A DNA stretch of 64,000 bases from Betaproteobacteria bacterium (GCA_013298695.1 JAAFIS010000007.1:124001-188000); one strand, 5' to 3'; positions 27,702-39,100 are shown, counted from the first letter of the stretch. Notes: generated by a model from the letters alone, not told the origin. Made by a program: numbers and translations.

Positions 27702-28133
27702 CTAAATGAGCGCTTTCAACATCGAAAATTTCGAGAGCCCCGGCGCGAAATCGCTGATTTCTAGCGCAACGCGGTAACCGCATTTTTCGTAGAAACCACG
27801 CGCTTGAAACGTCCAGGTTTCAAGATAAATTTGATTGCAGCCTCTCTCTTTCGCGGCAGCCTCGAATGCGCTCAGTAATTCGCGCCCCAATGCTTGGTTG
27901 CGAAGCGATTCCGGCAACCAGATTTGCTGCAATTCCGCGTTTTTCCCCCAGGTGCGGCCGACCGCGCCAGCGATGGCGTGCCCGCTTGCGTCGCGTGCGA
28001 AACATGAAAGATGGCGCACCTCTGCGAGCCTGGGTTCTGCGGCGTCGTTGTAGTCTCCGATTCCGTCGTCTACCCGCTTGAGCGCAATTGCATCGTCAGG
28101 CGCATTATGCAAAGTGATCTTGTAGCCATTCAT
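27702..28133 (-). CDS. GNAT-family N-acetyltransferase
   Basis: Predicted acetyl-CoA-dependent acetyltransferase of 143 residues. The acetyl-CoA loop is IWLPESLRNQALGRELLSAFE (R-x-x-A-L-G type, about residues 72-92), followed by the typical IYLETWTFQARGFYEKCGYRV, the last strand-helix pair of the GNAT fold. The substrate is unknown. It is divergent from htpG, and the heat-shock-type promoter of htpG lies just beyond its start. Confidence 0.88.
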   Translation of the reverse strand: MNGYKITLHNAPDDAIALKRVDDGIGDYNDAAEPRLAEVRHLSCFARDASGHAIAGAVGRTWGKNAELQQIWLPESLRNQALGRELLSAFEAAAKERGCNQIYLETWTFQARGFYEKCGYRVALEISDFAPGLSKFSMLKALI

Positions 28134-28137
28134 CGCT

Positions 28138-28163
28138 CTTGAATCCTTAAATTTCGCCCCCAG
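28138..28163 (+). promoter_or_regulatory. Sigma-32-type heat-shock promoter of htpG
   Basis: CTTGAAT (28138-28144), 13 bp, then CCCCAG (28158-28163) closely matches the E. coli sigma-32 consensus CTTGAAA-N13-CCCCAT. It lies 60 bp before the htpG ATG. The expected start of transcription is near 28172. Confidence 0.65.
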
Positions 28164-28223
28164 CTACGCGCTATGCGGCGCGTGAACAGTGCGCTGCCAT
28201 AAGTTCAACAAGATAGCACGATC

Positions 28224-30119
28224 ATGAGCAAACAAACCCTTTCTTTCCAAGCCGAAGTGGCGCAGCTGCTTCACCTCGTTACCCACTCGCTGTATTCGAA
28301 CAAAGAAATTTTTCTGCGCGAACTGATTTCGAACGCGTCGGATGCGTGTGACAAGTTGCGTTTTGAAGCGCTAAACAACGCGGCGTTGTTTGAAGATACG
28401 CCGAATTTGGAAGTCCGCGTTGCCTTCGATAAAGACGCGAAAACGATCACCATTACCGACAACGGGATTGGCCTGTCGCAGCAAGAAGCCATTGACAATT
28501 TGGGCACGATTGCGAAGAGCGGTACGCGCGAGTTTGTGAGCAAACTCTCCGGCGATCAAAAATCTGATTCGCAATTGATCGGTCAATTCGGTGTCGGCTT
28601 TTATTCCGGCTTTATCGTAGCCGACAAGATCACTGTCGAATCGCGTCGCGCCGGACTTAAATCCCATGAAGGCGTTCGTTGGATTTCGGGTGGCACGGGT
28701 GATTTCGAAGTGGAATCGATCACGCGCGAAGCCCGCGGCACCAGTGTGATTCTCCACTTGCGAGATGATGCCGAAGACTTCGCAAACACATTCCGCATCA
28801 AGAGCATTATTAGCAAGTATTCCGATCACATTTCGCTTCCGATTCTGATGCCAAAAGAAGACTGGGACAAAGATAAGAGCGAATATGTGCAGACCGGCGA
28901 ATGGGAGGCCGTAAACCAAGCAAGCGCACTGTGGAGCCGGCCGAAAAAAGACATCACGCCCGAGCAATACAACGAGTTCTATAAACAGATTGCGTACGAC
29001 CAGGCCGATCCTTTGGCCTACACCCACAACAAGGTTGAGGGCAATCAGGAATACACGCAGCTTCTCTACATTCCGGCGTCAGCGCCGATGGATTTGTGGG
29101 ATCGCAATACTAAGGCTGGTGTGAAGCTCTACGTGAAGCGCGTGTTCATCATGGACGATGCTGAAGCGCTGATCCCCACGTATCTTCGATTTGTGAAAGG
29201 CGTCGTCGATTCCAGTAATCTGCCGCTTAACGTGTCGCGCGAATTGTTGCAAGAAAGTCGAGACGTAAAGGCCATTCGCGAAGGCTGCACAAAACGTGTT
29301 CTCGGTATGCTCGAAGAGCTCGCCAACAGCGAAGACGCCGCGCAAAAGGAAAAGTACGCGACGTTCTATCGGGAGTTCGGCGCGGTGCTTAAAGAGGGGC
29401 TTGGCGAAGACTTCGCAAACCGCGATCGCATCGCGAAACTCGTTCGTTACGCCTCAACACAAAACGACACAGCGAGCGTAAGTCTTGCCGACTACAAATC
29501 GCGCATGAAAGAAGGCCAAAAGGCGATCTACTACCTCACGTCCGAGACGCTTGCTACGGCCAAATCGTCGCCTCAAATTGAGGCGTTTAAGAAAAAAGGC
29601 ATCGAAGTTTTGTTAATGACGGATCGCGTAGACGAATGGACACTTTCCTTCTTGCGCGAGTTCGACGGCACGCCGCTTCAATCGGTTGCAAAGGGGGCGG
29701 TTGATCTCGGCGATCTGCAGGATGAAGAAGAAAAGAAAGCGGCAGAGGCGGCCGCTGAAAACTTCAAACCCGTTATCGAAAAACTCAAGGAAGCATTAAA
29801 GGATAAAGCCGACGACGTTCGGGTGACGACTCGTCTGGTTGATTCACCAGCGTGTTTAGTGGTGCGCGACGGCGGCATGAGTACGCAGCTTGCTCGCATG
29901 CTCAAACAAGCGGGACAAGCTGCGCCGGATACCAAACCGATCCTTGAAGTAAACGCAGAGCACGCGATTGCGAAAAAGCTGCATTCGATGATCGGAACGG
30001 AATCGCACTTCGCCGATCTCGCAATGATTTTGTTTGACCAAGCACTGCTAGCCGAAGGCGGCCTGCCCGATGATCCGGCGGCTTACGTAAAACGAGTCAA
30101 CTCGCTGTTAGCGGCGTGA
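28224..30119 (+). CDS. htpG: Chaperone protein HtpG (Hsp90)
   Basis: Cytosolic ATP-dependent Hsp90 chaperone, 631 residues. The N-terminal GHKL ATPase has [20 protein letters not shown] (catalytic Glu and nucleotide-binding Asn), ITDNGIGLS and [11 protein letters not shown]. The middle domain carries [15 protein letters not shown] with the ATP-contacting Arg, and the C-terminal dimerisation region ends in KRVNSLLAA. It is preceded by a good heat-shock promoter, so induction by temperature is expected. Confidence 0.98.
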   Translation: MSKQTLSFQAEVAQLLHLVTHSLYSNKEIFLRELISNASDACDKLRFEALNNAALFEDTPNLEVRVAFDKDAKTITITDNGIGLSQQEAIDNLGTIAKSGTREFVSKLSGDQKSDSQLIGQFGVGFYSGFIVADKITVESRRAGLKSHEGVRWISGGTGDFEVESITREARGTSVILHLRDDAEDFANTFRIKSIISKYSDHISLPILMPKEDWDKDKSEYVQTGEWEAVNQASALWSRPKKDITPEQYNEFYKQIAYDQADPLAYTHNKVEGNQEYTQLLYIPASAPMDLWDRNTKAGVKLYVKRVFIMDDAEALIPTYLRFVKGVVDSSNLPLNVSRELLQESRDVKAIREGCTKRVLGMLEELANSEDAAQKEKYATFYREFGAVLKEGLGEDFANRDRIAKLVRYASTQNDTASVSLADYKSRMKEGQKAIYYLTSETLATAKSSPQIEAFKKKGIEVLLMTDRVDEWTLSFLREFDGTPLQSVAKGAVDLGDLQDEEEKKAAEAAAENFKPVIEKLKEALKDKADDVRVTTRLVDSPACLVVRDGGMSTQLARMLKQAGQAAPDTKPILEVNAEHAIAKKLHSMIGTESHFADLAMILFDQALLAEGGLPDDPAAYVKRVNSLLAA

Positions 30120-30206
30120 CGCAGAGTCATCGACCCCGGACAAGCGCCCGTCTGTGCACAGAGCTCGAAGCCGAGCGCTAGCGCGGTGAGTGGCGATAAT
30201 CGCCGC

Positions 30207-31781
30207 ATGCGCCTTTCAGATCTTCACTTCGATTCGCGTTTTCAGCGCGAACTTCCCTCAGACGCGAACTCATCGCGCCACTCGCGGCAAGTCCACGGCG
30301 CGTTGTGGTCAGACGTTGTCCCCGCGCCTGTCGGCGCGCCAGCGCTGGTCGCTTATTCACGAGAAGTTGCAGATCAGATTGGTGTCTCCGAAGAGTTACT
30401 TCGCTCACCTGATTTTGTTTCCGTGCTAGCCGGGAACGCTTTGTTTCCGGGTACACGTCCGTTCGCAACGAATTACGGCGGACACCAGTTCGGCAACTGG
30501 GCTGGCCAGTTGGGTGATGGACGTGCAATCGCGCTGGGCGAAATCGTTACCCCAATCGGAAACAGATTTGAGTTGCAATTGAAGGGCGCGGGTTCCACGC
30601 CCTACTCTAGGCGCGCCGACGGTCGTGCCGTGTTGCGCTCTTCGATCCGCGAATTCCTGTGTTCTGAAGCAATGCATCATCTGGGAGTGCCGACCACGCG
30701 AGCATTGTCGTTAGTGTTGACGGGCGATCTCGTTGAGCGCGACATGTTCTATGACGGCAATTCGGAGATGGAGCCAGGCGCGATCGTATGTAGGGTCGCA
30801 CCGTCGTTTCTGCGATTCGGTCACTTTGAGTTGCCAGCGTCTCGTGGCGAAAGCGCGCTGCTGAACACGCTCATCGACTTCACTATTCGAAACTATTTTC
30901 CTGAGCTTCTGAGCGAGCACCCGAATCGCGGCGACCGCATCATCGCTTGGTTTTCGGTGGTCTGTGCGAGAACTGCCACGCTCGTCGCGCACTGGATGCG
31001 CGTTGGCTTTGTCCACGGCGTGATGAACACCGACAATCTGTCAGTGCTCGGGCTTACCATCGATTACGGACCGTATGGCTGGATTGATGCAGTTGATCAC
31101 GGCTGGACGCCGAACACCACCGACGCGTCAGGTAAACGTTATTGCTTTGGCCGCCAACCAGGCGTCGCGCAATGGAATCTGGCGCGATTGGGTGATGCGC
31201 TGGCAACGCTTCCCGAACTGAGTGAGGATTCACTGAGTAGCGCGCTTTCAGTGTTCGAGCGAACCTACCGTGAGGCCATTACTGAGGCCTACGGCAACAA
31301 ACTTGGCCTGAACGATTGGGTCGACGAACAAGGCGATTTGCTTGACGACTTTTTCGAATTGTGCCGCGCCGCTGAGATTGACATGACGATTTTCTTTCGC
31401 AAGCTAGCAGTTGCCGAAGGTGCCAACGATTTCGCAACGGCTTTTTATAGCGCGGATCAATTTTTGCAGCAGCAAGCGGTGCTTATCGCTTGGTTTGCGC
31501 GCTATCAGCAGCGCGTTAACTCGGAAGGAAATTCGGACGATCACAAAGCGGCGCGGCGTGAGCGCATGAACCGCGCAAATCCAAAATTTGTGTTGCGCAA
31601 TTACTTGGCACAACAGGCCATTGATGCTGCGCACGACGGCGACTTCACAGCGATTGAAACGCTCCACGATGTGATGCGTCGGCCCTACGATGAGCAGCCG
31701 GGGCGGGAGAGCTTCGCAGAAAAGCGACCCGAATGGGCACGCACAAAAGCGGGATGCTCGATGCTGTCGTGCAGCTCGTGA
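30207..31781 (+). CDS. selO: SelO-family protein AMPylase (YdiU)
   Basis: Pseudokinase-fold enzyme that transfers AMP to Ser/Thr/Tyr of proteins, linked to redox stress in studied homologues. About 524 residues from ATG 30207 (MRLSDLHFDSRF). Family motifs are NYGGHQFGNWAGQLGDGRA, LQLKGAGSTPYSRRADGRAV, HGVMNTDNLSVLGLTIDYGP (metal-binding Asn/Asp) and GRQPGVAQWNLARL. The C-terminus ends CSMLSCSS with ordinary Cys codons where some homologues have selenocysteine. It is a single gene 87 bp after htpG. Confidence 0.95.
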   Translation: MRLSDLHFDSRFQRELPSDANSSRHSRQVHGALWSDVVPAPVGAPALVAYSREVADQIGVSEELLRSPDFVSVLAGNALFPGTRPFATNYGGHQFGNWAGQLGDGRAIALGEIVTPIGNRFELQLKGAGSTPYSRRADGRAVLRSSIREFLCSEAMHHLGVPTTRALSLVLTGDLVERDMFYDGNSEMEPGAIVCRVAPSFLRFGHFELPASRGESALLNTLIDFTIRNYFPELLSEHPNRGDRIIAWFSVVCARTATLVAHWMRVGFVHGVMNTDNLSVLGLTIDYGPYGWIDAVDHGWTPNTTDASGKRYCFGRQPGVAQWNLARLGDALATLPELSEDSLSSALSVFERTYREAITEAYGNKLGLNDWVDEQGDLLDDFFELCRAAEIDMTIFFRKLAVAEGANDFATAFYSADQFLQQQAVLIAWFARYQQRVNSEGNSDDHKAARRERMNRANPKFVLRNYLAQQAIDAAHDGDFTAIETLHDVMRRPYDEQPGRESFAEKRPEWARTKAGCSMLSCSS

Positions 31782-31804
31782 ATTTTACGGCTAGTACGAT
31801 GTAA

Positions 31805-31889
31805 ATCCAATTCAGTTGGGCGATCGCGTTTTATTGCACCATACTCGATAAACTACGTAGAAAGCGCGCTTGCCCTGCTAAACCAGGCG
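31805..31889. repeat. HP85 element E
   Basis: Left arm ATCCAATTCAGTTGGGCG (31805-31822) and right arm TGCCCTGCTAAACCAGGCG (31871-31889); the centre contains CGATAAACTA. 85 bp, between selO and the protease gene on the same strand. Its arms differ from other copies while keeping the palindrome. Confidence 0.75.
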
Positions 31890-32003
31890 AGTAAACGTAT
31901 GTTTAATAGCCGTTTTGCCTCGATGCAGCCGACAAACTTGAACATCAAAAAGTAAACCATTTGGCGTTGACTTCGTCGAACGATTCATTACTATCGGTAA
32001 CCA

Positions 32004-32828
32004 ATGAAGATCGTTCAAGCATTTCGCGAAAATTCCGCACGTTACCCAAAGGTTGCGTCGTTTCTAGCGAGTGTGCTTGGCGCGTTTTTGGTCGTAAGCG
32101 TTTATCACATCGCGGTCGCTCGCGGCCCGATGAAGGCGATCACACAAGAAGATATTGACGCTGCGGTCGAACACACTTTGACCGAAACGGTGCTGCCAGC
32201 GCCCGGTGTAAAAGCCTACGAAACCATCCTCCCTTCAGTTGTGCGCATCGAAGGCTTTCGCACCGATCCGAAAACAAAGGAAGAAAAGCAAGTGGGTGTT
32301 GGTACCGGTGTTGTCATCGTCAATGACGGAACGATCCTCACCAACCTGCATGTGGTGCAGGGCGCCGAGCGAATCAAAATAACTTTCGCAGATGGCCACG
32401 AAAGCCCCGGCATTTTTCAGGGCGCGAAACCTGAGCACGACCTTGCGGTGGTGCGCGCTCGCGTGATACCCGATGATTTATTTGCGGCCACGATGTCGAG
32501 CACGGCAAAGCTTAAACCCGGAGATCACGTGTTTGCAGTGGGGTTCCCGTTCGGTATTGGTCCATCGCTTAGCGCGGGTGTCGTCAGCGGACTGAAGCGC
32601 GAATTTCGCTCGCCCGAGGGCGGCAATTCACTCACCAATTTGATTCAGTTCGATGCTGCAGCGAATCCAGGCAATTCAGGCGGCCCTTTGGTCACCGCTG
32701 AAGGCGAAGTGGTTGGGATCGTAACGGCGATTCTCAATCCCAATGAAGGTGACCGAACGTTCGTCGGTATTGGATTTGCCGTGCCCATTGAAAACGCAGC
32801 GAGTGCCGTTGGGCTCTCTCCGTTTTAG
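32004..32828 (+). CDS. Membrane-anchored trypsin-like serine protease
   Basis: S1C (DegP/HtrA-like) protease of 274 residues without a PDZ domain. An N-terminal membrane helix (FLASVLGAFLVVSVYHIAVA, about residues 17-36) anchors it, so the protease faces the periplasm. The catalytic triad is visible: His in LTNLHVVQGAE, Asp in EHDLAVVRAR, Ser in NPGNSGGPLV. Lack of a PDZ domain suggests simple local substrate choice. It precedes the MoxR/DUF58/VWA cluster by 85 bp and may be read with it. Confidence 0.92.
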   Translation: MKIVQAFRENSARYPKVASFLASVLGAFLVVSVYHIAVARGPMKAITQEDIDAAVEHTLTETVLPAPGVKAYETILPSVVRIEGFRTDPKTKEEKQVGVGTGVVIVNDGTILTNLHVVQGAERIKITFADGHESPGIFQGAKPEHDLAVVRARVIPDDLFAATMSSTAKLKPGDHVFAVGFPFGIGPSLSAGVVSGLKREFRSPEGGNSLTNLIQFDAAANPGNSGGPLVTAEGEVVGIVTAILNPNEGDRTFVGIGFAVPIENAASAVGLSPF

Positions 32829-32913
32829 TCAAAGTCATCAGCGAGATCCCTGCGCCCGCGGAGGCCGCTCCAGCACCATTTTTTTGCGCCACACAACAGT
32901 TAGGAAGTACCGC

Positions 32914-33930
32914 ATGAATGCAGCCATTGAATCAGCGCCTTTAATGGAGCGCGTGTTGTTCGAAGTAAAACGCGTGGTTGTGGGGCAAGATCGTTTCTTA
33001 GAACGAGTGATGATTGCGATGCTTGCGCAAGGTCACCTCCTAGTGGAAGGCGTTCCCGGGCTCGCTAAAACGTTGACCGTGAAAACGCTCGCAAACGCGG
33101 TTCAAGGCAGTTTCAAGCGTATTCAGTTCACTCCAGATTTGGTGCCCGCTGATTTGGTGGGTACACGGATTTTCAACCAAAAAACGAGTGAATTTTCGAC
33201 TTCGCTGGGTCCGGTATTCGCAAACTTGTTGCTTGCTGACGAGATCAATCGCGCGCCTGCGAAAGTGCAGAGTGCGCTGCTTGAAGTAATGCAAGAAAAA
33301 CAGGTGACCATCGCGGGTGAGTCGCACAAAGTGCCTTCTCCTTTTGTAGTGATGGCAACGCAAAACCCCATTGAAACCGAAGGCACGTACCCGCTGCCGG
33401 AAGCGCAGGTGGATCGCTTTATGATGAAAGTGTTGGTGGATTATCCGAGCGCTGACGAAGAGTTTGTGATTGTTCAGCGAGTCACTGGTGAGCGCATTGA
33501 CTTGGCACCGGTTGCAAGTCTTGCCGATCTTGAAGCACTCCAGCAAACCTGTCAGCGTGTTTATGTGGATCCTGCGCTGATTCGCTACGCGGTGAAGCTG
33601 GTTGCTGCAACTCGCGATCCTTCAACCTGCGGTCTTGGTGAGCTCCGTAAATTCATCACCTACGGTTCGTCACCGCGCGGCACAATAGGGTTGATTGAGG
33701 CCTCTCGCGCGCTCGCATTGATGCGCGGGCGGATGTACGTGCTGTCCGACGACGTCATCGACATCGCCTTCGACGTATTGCGGCATCGAATTGTGCTTTC
33801 CTACGAAGCGGTTTCCGAAGGCATCACGCCCGATCAGCTGCTAGCAAAGTGCATGGCAAAAATCACTGCGCCGGTGAAGCCAATGCAGTCAAAAGAGCAA
33901 GAACTCGCGGTTGCGGAAAAAGCGGCCTGA
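32914..33930 (+). CDS. MoxR-family AAA+ ATPase
   Basis: Chaperone-like ATPase that works with DUF58 and VWA proteins in maturation or stress pathways. 338 residues. Walker A VEGVPGLAKTLTVK, Walker B LLADEINRAPAKVQSALLEV, sensor MATQNPIETEGTYPLPEAQVDRFMMKV. ATG 32914 is chosen because TAGGAAGT sits 7 bp upstream and the N-terminus matches the family; the frame is open further upstream but unrelated. It is followed 3 bp later by the DUF58 gene, so it heads a tight three-gene operon. Confidence 0.95.
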   Translation: MNAAIESAPLMERVLFEVKRVVVGQDRFLERVMIAMLAQGHLLVEGVPGLAKTLTVKTLANAVQGSFKRIQFTPDLVPADLVGTRIFNQKTSEFSTSLGPVFANLLLADEINRAPAKVQSALLEVMQEKQVTIAGESHKVPSPFVVMATQNPIETEGTYPLPEAQVDRFMMKVLVDYPSADEEFVIVQRVTGERIDLAPVASLADLEALQQTCQRVYVDPALIRYAVKLVAATRDPSTCGLGELRKFITYGSSPRGTIGLIEASRALALMRGRMYVLSDDVIDIAFDVLRHRIVLSYEAVSEGITPDQLLAKCMAKITAPVKPMQSKEQELAVAEKAA

Positions 33931-33933
33931 TCT

Positions 33934-34995
33934 ATGAAGTGGTTGCGGCTTTTTGATCCTCCGACCGCGGAGCAGGCGGACGCATCCGAGCTTGCAGCAA
34001 AGCGAGCATCGGCTAATTTGGGCGAACCAAATGCGCCGAGTAAGACCAAAAAGTTTGGCGCGGCGGAAGCGCTTTTGCGCCGCGTTGAGTGGACAACACT
34101 TCGCCGTCTTGATGGGTTGCTACACGGCGACTACCGCACGCTAATGCGAGGTGTAGGGCTTGATTTGAGCGACTTACGCGAGTACCAAGCGCATGACGAT
34201 GTCCGACACATCGATTGGAACGTTACAGCGCGAATGCAGACACCGTACGTTCGGCAGTTTACCGAAGATCGTGATATGAACGCTTGGTTTCTGGTCGATC
34301 TTTCAGCCTCATCAAACTTCACGTCTGGAGCGAGCAGCAAGCGCGACCTAAGCATCGAATACGTGGCGATGATGGCTCGACTGCTAACGCATCATGGCAA
34401 TCGCGTGGGCGCGATGCTTTATGGCAATTACGTCGACAAAATTGTGCCACCCAAAGCCAATCGGCGACACGTCTTAGATTTGATTCACGGCATGCTGTCT
34501 CGACCGCTTCAATTGGTGAAACCGAGAGACGCATCAAGCCCCGCGCAAAGCGGAACGCAGCTGGGCGTTTTGCTTGAGCGTGCCATGCAATCTCTCAAGC
34601 GCCGAAGCACAGTGTTTATCGTGTCTGATTTTATTTCTGAAGACGGCTGGCAGTCGCACTTAACGCGACTTTGTAATCGCCATGATGTTGTGGTCGTCCG
34701 TATCGATGACCCGCTGGAGCGTGAGCTACCCAACGTCGGGTTGATGACGCTTGAAGATTCGGAAACGGGTGAGCAAATGTTTGTTGACACAACGAACGCG
34801 GCGCTGCGCACTCGCTACGCCGCACTCGCCAAAGAACGCGAACACAAGCTCGCCACCACGTTCACACGCGCTGGCATCGATGTATTGCGCCTGGCGACTG
34901 ACCAACGGTTGGTCGATAATGTGATTAGATTTGTTGAACAACGAAAACGCGCGCCACGTCGACGCGGCGAGTTTCGAGCGAGGAGTGCCGCATGA
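33934..34995 (+). CDS. DUF58 protein
   Basis: Partner of MoxR ATPases, 353 residues. Signature DLREYQAHDDVRHIDWNVTA (about residues 78-97) followed by YVRQFTEDRDMNAWFLVDLSAS, the VWA-like part with an incomplete metal site. It lacks the N-terminal membrane helices that many DUF58 proteins have. It is 3 bp after moxR and overlaps the VWA gene by four bases (ATGA). Confidence 0.93.
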   Translation: MKWLRLFDPPTAEQADASELAAKRASANLGEPNAPSKTKKFGAAEALLRRVEWTTLRRLDGLLHGDYRTLMRGVGLDLSDLREYQAHDDVRHIDWNVTARMQTPYVRQFTEDRDMNAWFLVDLSASSNFTSGASSKRDLSIEYVAMMARLLTHHGNRVGAMLYGNYVDKIVPPKANRRHVLDLIHGMLSRPLQLVKPRDASSPAQSGTQLGVLLERAMQSLKRRSTVFIVSDFISEDGWQSHLTRLCNRHDVVVVRIDDPLERELPNVGLMTLEDSETGEQMFVDTTNAALRTRYAALAKEREHKLATTFTRAGIDVLRLATDQRLVDNVIRFVEQRKRAPRRRGEFRARSAA

Positions 34996-36038
34996 CGTTT
35001 ATATGGCCTCAACTCCTGTGGTTGCTAGTGCTGATCCCACTGCTCATATTGCTGTATGTCTGGCTCACGCGCCGACGCAAGAAAACGACGGTGCAATTTA
35101 GTAATTTCGCGCTGCTGAAACAAGCTATGGGCAAGCAACCAGCGTGGAAGCGGCATCTGCCACCGGCGCTGATGTTGGTCGCCGTTGCTGCGATGTTGCT
35201 TGCTGCGGCGCGGCCGGTTACGAAAATGCAACTACCGTCGAATAAACAGACGATCATGCTTGCGATGGACGTGTCCGGCAGCATGCGCGCACAAGACGTT
35301 AAACCTTCTCGCATCGTTGCCGCACAAGATGCGGCTAAAGCGTTTCTTGCCGAACTACCGAGGCATGTTCGAGTCGGGATCGTCGCTTTTGCAGGCAGCG
35401 CGCAACTGGCGCAGATACCAACGCTTTCACGCGAGGATTTAGTTACCGCCATTGACAGTTTTCAGCTGCAGCGCGGCACCGCTACGGGCAACGGAATCGC
35501 GCTGTCTCTAGCGACGCTGTTTCCGGACGACGGCATCGATATCAGTCAAATGCAATGGGGCGGCAGTGGGCCGCTGCCGCGCGCCCGGCCTCTCGGAGAA
35601 GCAAAAAAAGAAGAGATGAAACGTGAGCCCGTTGCACCCGGAAGCTACACCAGCGCTGCGGTGATTATGCTCACGGACGGCCAGCGCACCACAGGTGTCG
35701 ATCCAATGGAAGCCGCCAAAATGGCGGCCGACCGTGGCGTGCGTGTTTATACCGTCGGCATCGGTACGGTCAACGGCGAAACGATTGGTTTTGACGGTTG
35801 GAGCATGCGCGTTCGACTAGATGAGGAAACACTCAAGCAAATCGCCAACAGAACCGCGGCTGAGTATTACTACGCAGGCACCGCAGCCGATTTGAAGAAG
35901 GTGTACGAATCGCTTTCGTCGCGCTTGGGCGTTGAAACAAAAGAGACAGAAATTAGCGCGATCGTCTCATTGATCGCCGCCGCGTTTGCGCTGCTCGCAG
36001 CCGGACTCTCAGTTGCGTGGTTCGGGCGGATCGCCTAG
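34992..36038 (+). CDS. VWA-domain membrane protein (BatA-like)
   Basis: 348-residue inner-membrane protein with two N-terminal helices (LLWLLVLIPLLILLYVWL and ALMLVAVAAMLLAAARPV), a von Willebrand A domain, and a C-terminal helix (LIAAAFALLAAGLSVAWFG). The metal-ion adhesion site is intact: DVSGSM, a Thr in the middle loop and MLTDG. It is the third gene of the moxR-DUF58-VWA operon, overlapping the previous gene by four bases. Related clusters (Bat) help bacteria resist stress; the role here is not visible. Confidence 0.93.
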   Translation: MTFIWPQLLWLLVLIPLLILLYVWLTRRRKKTTVQFSNFALLKQAMGKQPAWKRHLPPALMLVAVAAMLLAAARPVTKMQLPSNKQTIMLAMDVSGSMRAQDVKPSRIVAAQDAAKAFLAELPRHVRVGIVAFAGSAQLAQIPTLSREDLVTAIDSFQLQRGTATGNGIALSLATLFPDDGIDISQMQWGGSGPLPRARPLGEAKKEEMKREPVAPGSYTSAAVIMLTDGQRTTGVDPMEAAKMAADRGVRVYTVGIGTVNGETIGFDGWSMRVRLDEETLKQIANRTAAEYYYAGTAADLKKVYESLSSRLGVETKETEISAIVSLIAAAFALLAAGLSVAWFGRIA

Positions 36039-36175
36039 TCTTTGTCCTGCTCGTTGCGCGCTGATTTTGGTTTGAGCGGCGATTCAGTGCGCAATCAGAG
36101 CGTCACAATCCTCTGCTAGAGTGGTGGGCTGTTATGTATGACCTTCGCGCCGATACTGCGCTGAAAAAATTCCTT

Positions 36176-39100
36176 ATGCCAAATCTGAAGTTCGCCCTTT
36201 GCATGCGTGTATTCGCCCTTTTGATGCTTGGCATGTGGTTACCGAGTGCCCGCGCGCAGGTTAGCTTCACCTCAGTCGGGGCGACTTACACGCAGAACTT
36301 TGACGTGCTCGCCACGACAGGAGCGTCGGTTGCATGGGCCGACAACGCAACAATCCTCGGGTGGTATTCAAATCGCGCCACCTACAACGCCAGTACCGGT
36401 AGCTCAAACGCCGGATCGCTGTACAGCTTCGGCACTGTGGGCTCGACTGATCGAGCGCTCGGTGGCGTAGCCTCCGGGGGCACTGGTTCGATCTACTGGG
36501 CGTTGCGAGTCGCGAACAACACGGGCGTCGCGCTAACCTCTCTAGCCGTAAGTTACTCTGGAGAACAGTGGCGCGATGGCGGTAACACAACGCCTGCAGC
36601 GCAATCGCTACAGTTGCAATATCAGGTCGCAGCCGTAGGCACCATCACCGACGCCGACACGCCGACCACTGGCTGGCTTAACGCGGCTTCACTCGGATTT
36701 TCAAGCCCCGTTCAGACCACGGTTGGCGCAGCGCTTGATGGGAATGCGAGCACGAACCGCGCGGCCATCAGCGGAACGCTTACCGTCACAGTGCCCGTCG
36801 GCCAGGAAATCTGGCTTCGTTGGGTCGATATTAACGATTCGGGTAACGACCACGGCTTAGCAATTGATGACGTTTCAATCACCGCTAACGGAACTACCGC
36901 TGCTGCCCCATCAATTTCTATTGATAACGTCTCACTTGCTGAGGGCGATAGCGGGACCAGCAACGCAGTTTTTAACGTGTCGTTGTCATCTGCCGCGCCT
37001 GCGGGCGGGGTAACTTTTGATATCGCCACCGCTGACGGGACAGCGACCATCGCAAACTCTGATTACGTTGCGAGATCACTCACAGCGCAATCGATTCCTG
37101 AAGGGCAAACAAGCTACCAATTCACTGTAGTGGTCAACGGTGACTTGACCGTTGAATCGAACGAAACGTTTTTCGTAAATCTCACCAACGTGATTGGTGC
37201 GACCGTTGCTGATGGTCAAGGACAAGCAACGATCACCAACGACGACGTTTCATTAGTGCCGATCAATCAAATCCAGGGCGCGGGGGCCGCCTCTCCGCTT
37301 CTTGCTTCGAACGTAAAAACGCGGGGCATCGTTACCGCAGCGTATCCCGGATTCCGTGGGTTCTACATTCAATCGCAAGCAAGCGACGAGGATGCCGATC
37401 CAGCAACCTCGGAAGGGATCTTCGTATTTATGAATAGTGCGACGCTACCAGCCGCCGCCGCTGTCGGCAACCTTGTTGAAGTGAGCGGCATTGTTGGCGA
37501 ATTCGGCACTGCTCCAACGACTGCGACACAGCTTGGCAGCAGCACTGACGTTCCAGTCGTGACGCTAATTTCGACGAGCAACGCGCTGCCGGCGCCGATT
37601 GCGGTGACCCTGCCGCTCGCTAGTTCATCTGCGCTGGAGCGCTATGAAGGCATGCGCGTGAGTTTCGCGCAGTCGCTCACGGTGTCGGGCAACTTTACGC
37701 TAGGCCGCTTTGGCGAAGTTGTTCTCTCCGCCAACGGTCGCCTTGTTAATCCGAGTAACGTGATTGACTTAAACGACGTCCCCGCCAGCGGCAACACCAT
37801 TGTGGGCAGCAGCAATGTCGTTGCGATCACGGCGGCACTCGACGCCGCGCGTTTGAATCAGGTCACGCTAGATGATGCAACGAGCGCGCAGAACCCCGAC
37901 CCGGCACCCTTTGGCTTGAGCGCTGCAAATCCGCTGCGCGCAGGCTCGACTATTTCTGGTGTAACTGGCGTCGTGAATCAAATCACGCAGGGCTACCGCG
38001 TGTTGTCGGATCCAAGCAATCCGCCAGCGTTCAATCGCGCGCCGCGCCCGAGCACGCCTCCGGCCGTCGGAGGAACGTTAAAGGCTGCTGGCTTCAATGT
38101 GCTCAACTATTTCAACGGAAACGGTAGTAATCAAGATGGCGCGGCCGGCGGATACCCGACTGCGCGTGGTGCGAATAATTTTAATGAGTTCAATCGCCAG
38201 CGCGCCAAAACCATCGCAGCGGTCAACCAGCTTGGCGCTGATGTTGTTGGCGTGATCGAAATGGAAAATGATGGAGACGCCCCCGAAAGTGCGCTTTCCG
38301 ACTTGCTTAGCGGCTTAAGCGGCGTTGACGCCGCTGCGCAATGGTCGCGTGTTGCACTGCCTGCAGGATGGGGCACGCTCAACGGTAGTACCGACCAGAT
38401 CACAACGCGCCTGATCTACAAAAACGCGAGTGTTGAGCCCGTTGGCGCCCCACTGTTTTGCGATAGCCCAGCGTTCGTCAATGCGCGCACACCGCTCGCG
38501 CAGGTGTTCCGTTCACGCTCGACCGGTGGCAAAGTTATCGTCTCGATCAACCATTTCAAATCAAAGAGCTGCGGCAGCGGTCCGGATGCCGCCAGCGGTG
38601 CCGAGGCCGATCAAAATGACGGACAGAGCTGCTGGGCGCCTCGCCGTTTGGCGCAAGCTCAAGCGCTGATTTCTTGCGTATCTCAGTGGCAGACAAGCAC
38701 TGGGGAAAATCGCGTTTTACTGCTCGGTGATTTCAACGCGTATGAGCAAGAAAACGCGATTGATGCCTTCCGCGCTGCTGGCTTGGTAACGCTCATCAAC
38801 GACAGTTACTCGTTTGTTTTCGACGCTCAATCGGGCGCACTCGACCATGCGATCGCCTCGCCGCAGTTGGTCTCGCAAATTACGGGCGCAGACAAATGGC
38901 ACATCAACGCTGATGAACCCATAAGCCTCGACTACAACACCGAATTCAAGACTGTCGGACAGCAAACATCGCTCTACGCTGCCGACCCGTTTCGTTCGTC
39001 CGACCACGATCCTGCGCTGGTGGGGATGAATCTCGCGAGCGATCCTGCTGTAGTCACAATTACCAGTGTGACCAGTGGCGCGGTGTTTGGTCAGCCGGTG

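Noticed and set aside
36039-36133. A thirteenth HP85 copy before the nuclease gene
   Set aside because: Only one arm-like stretch and no partner at the right distance.
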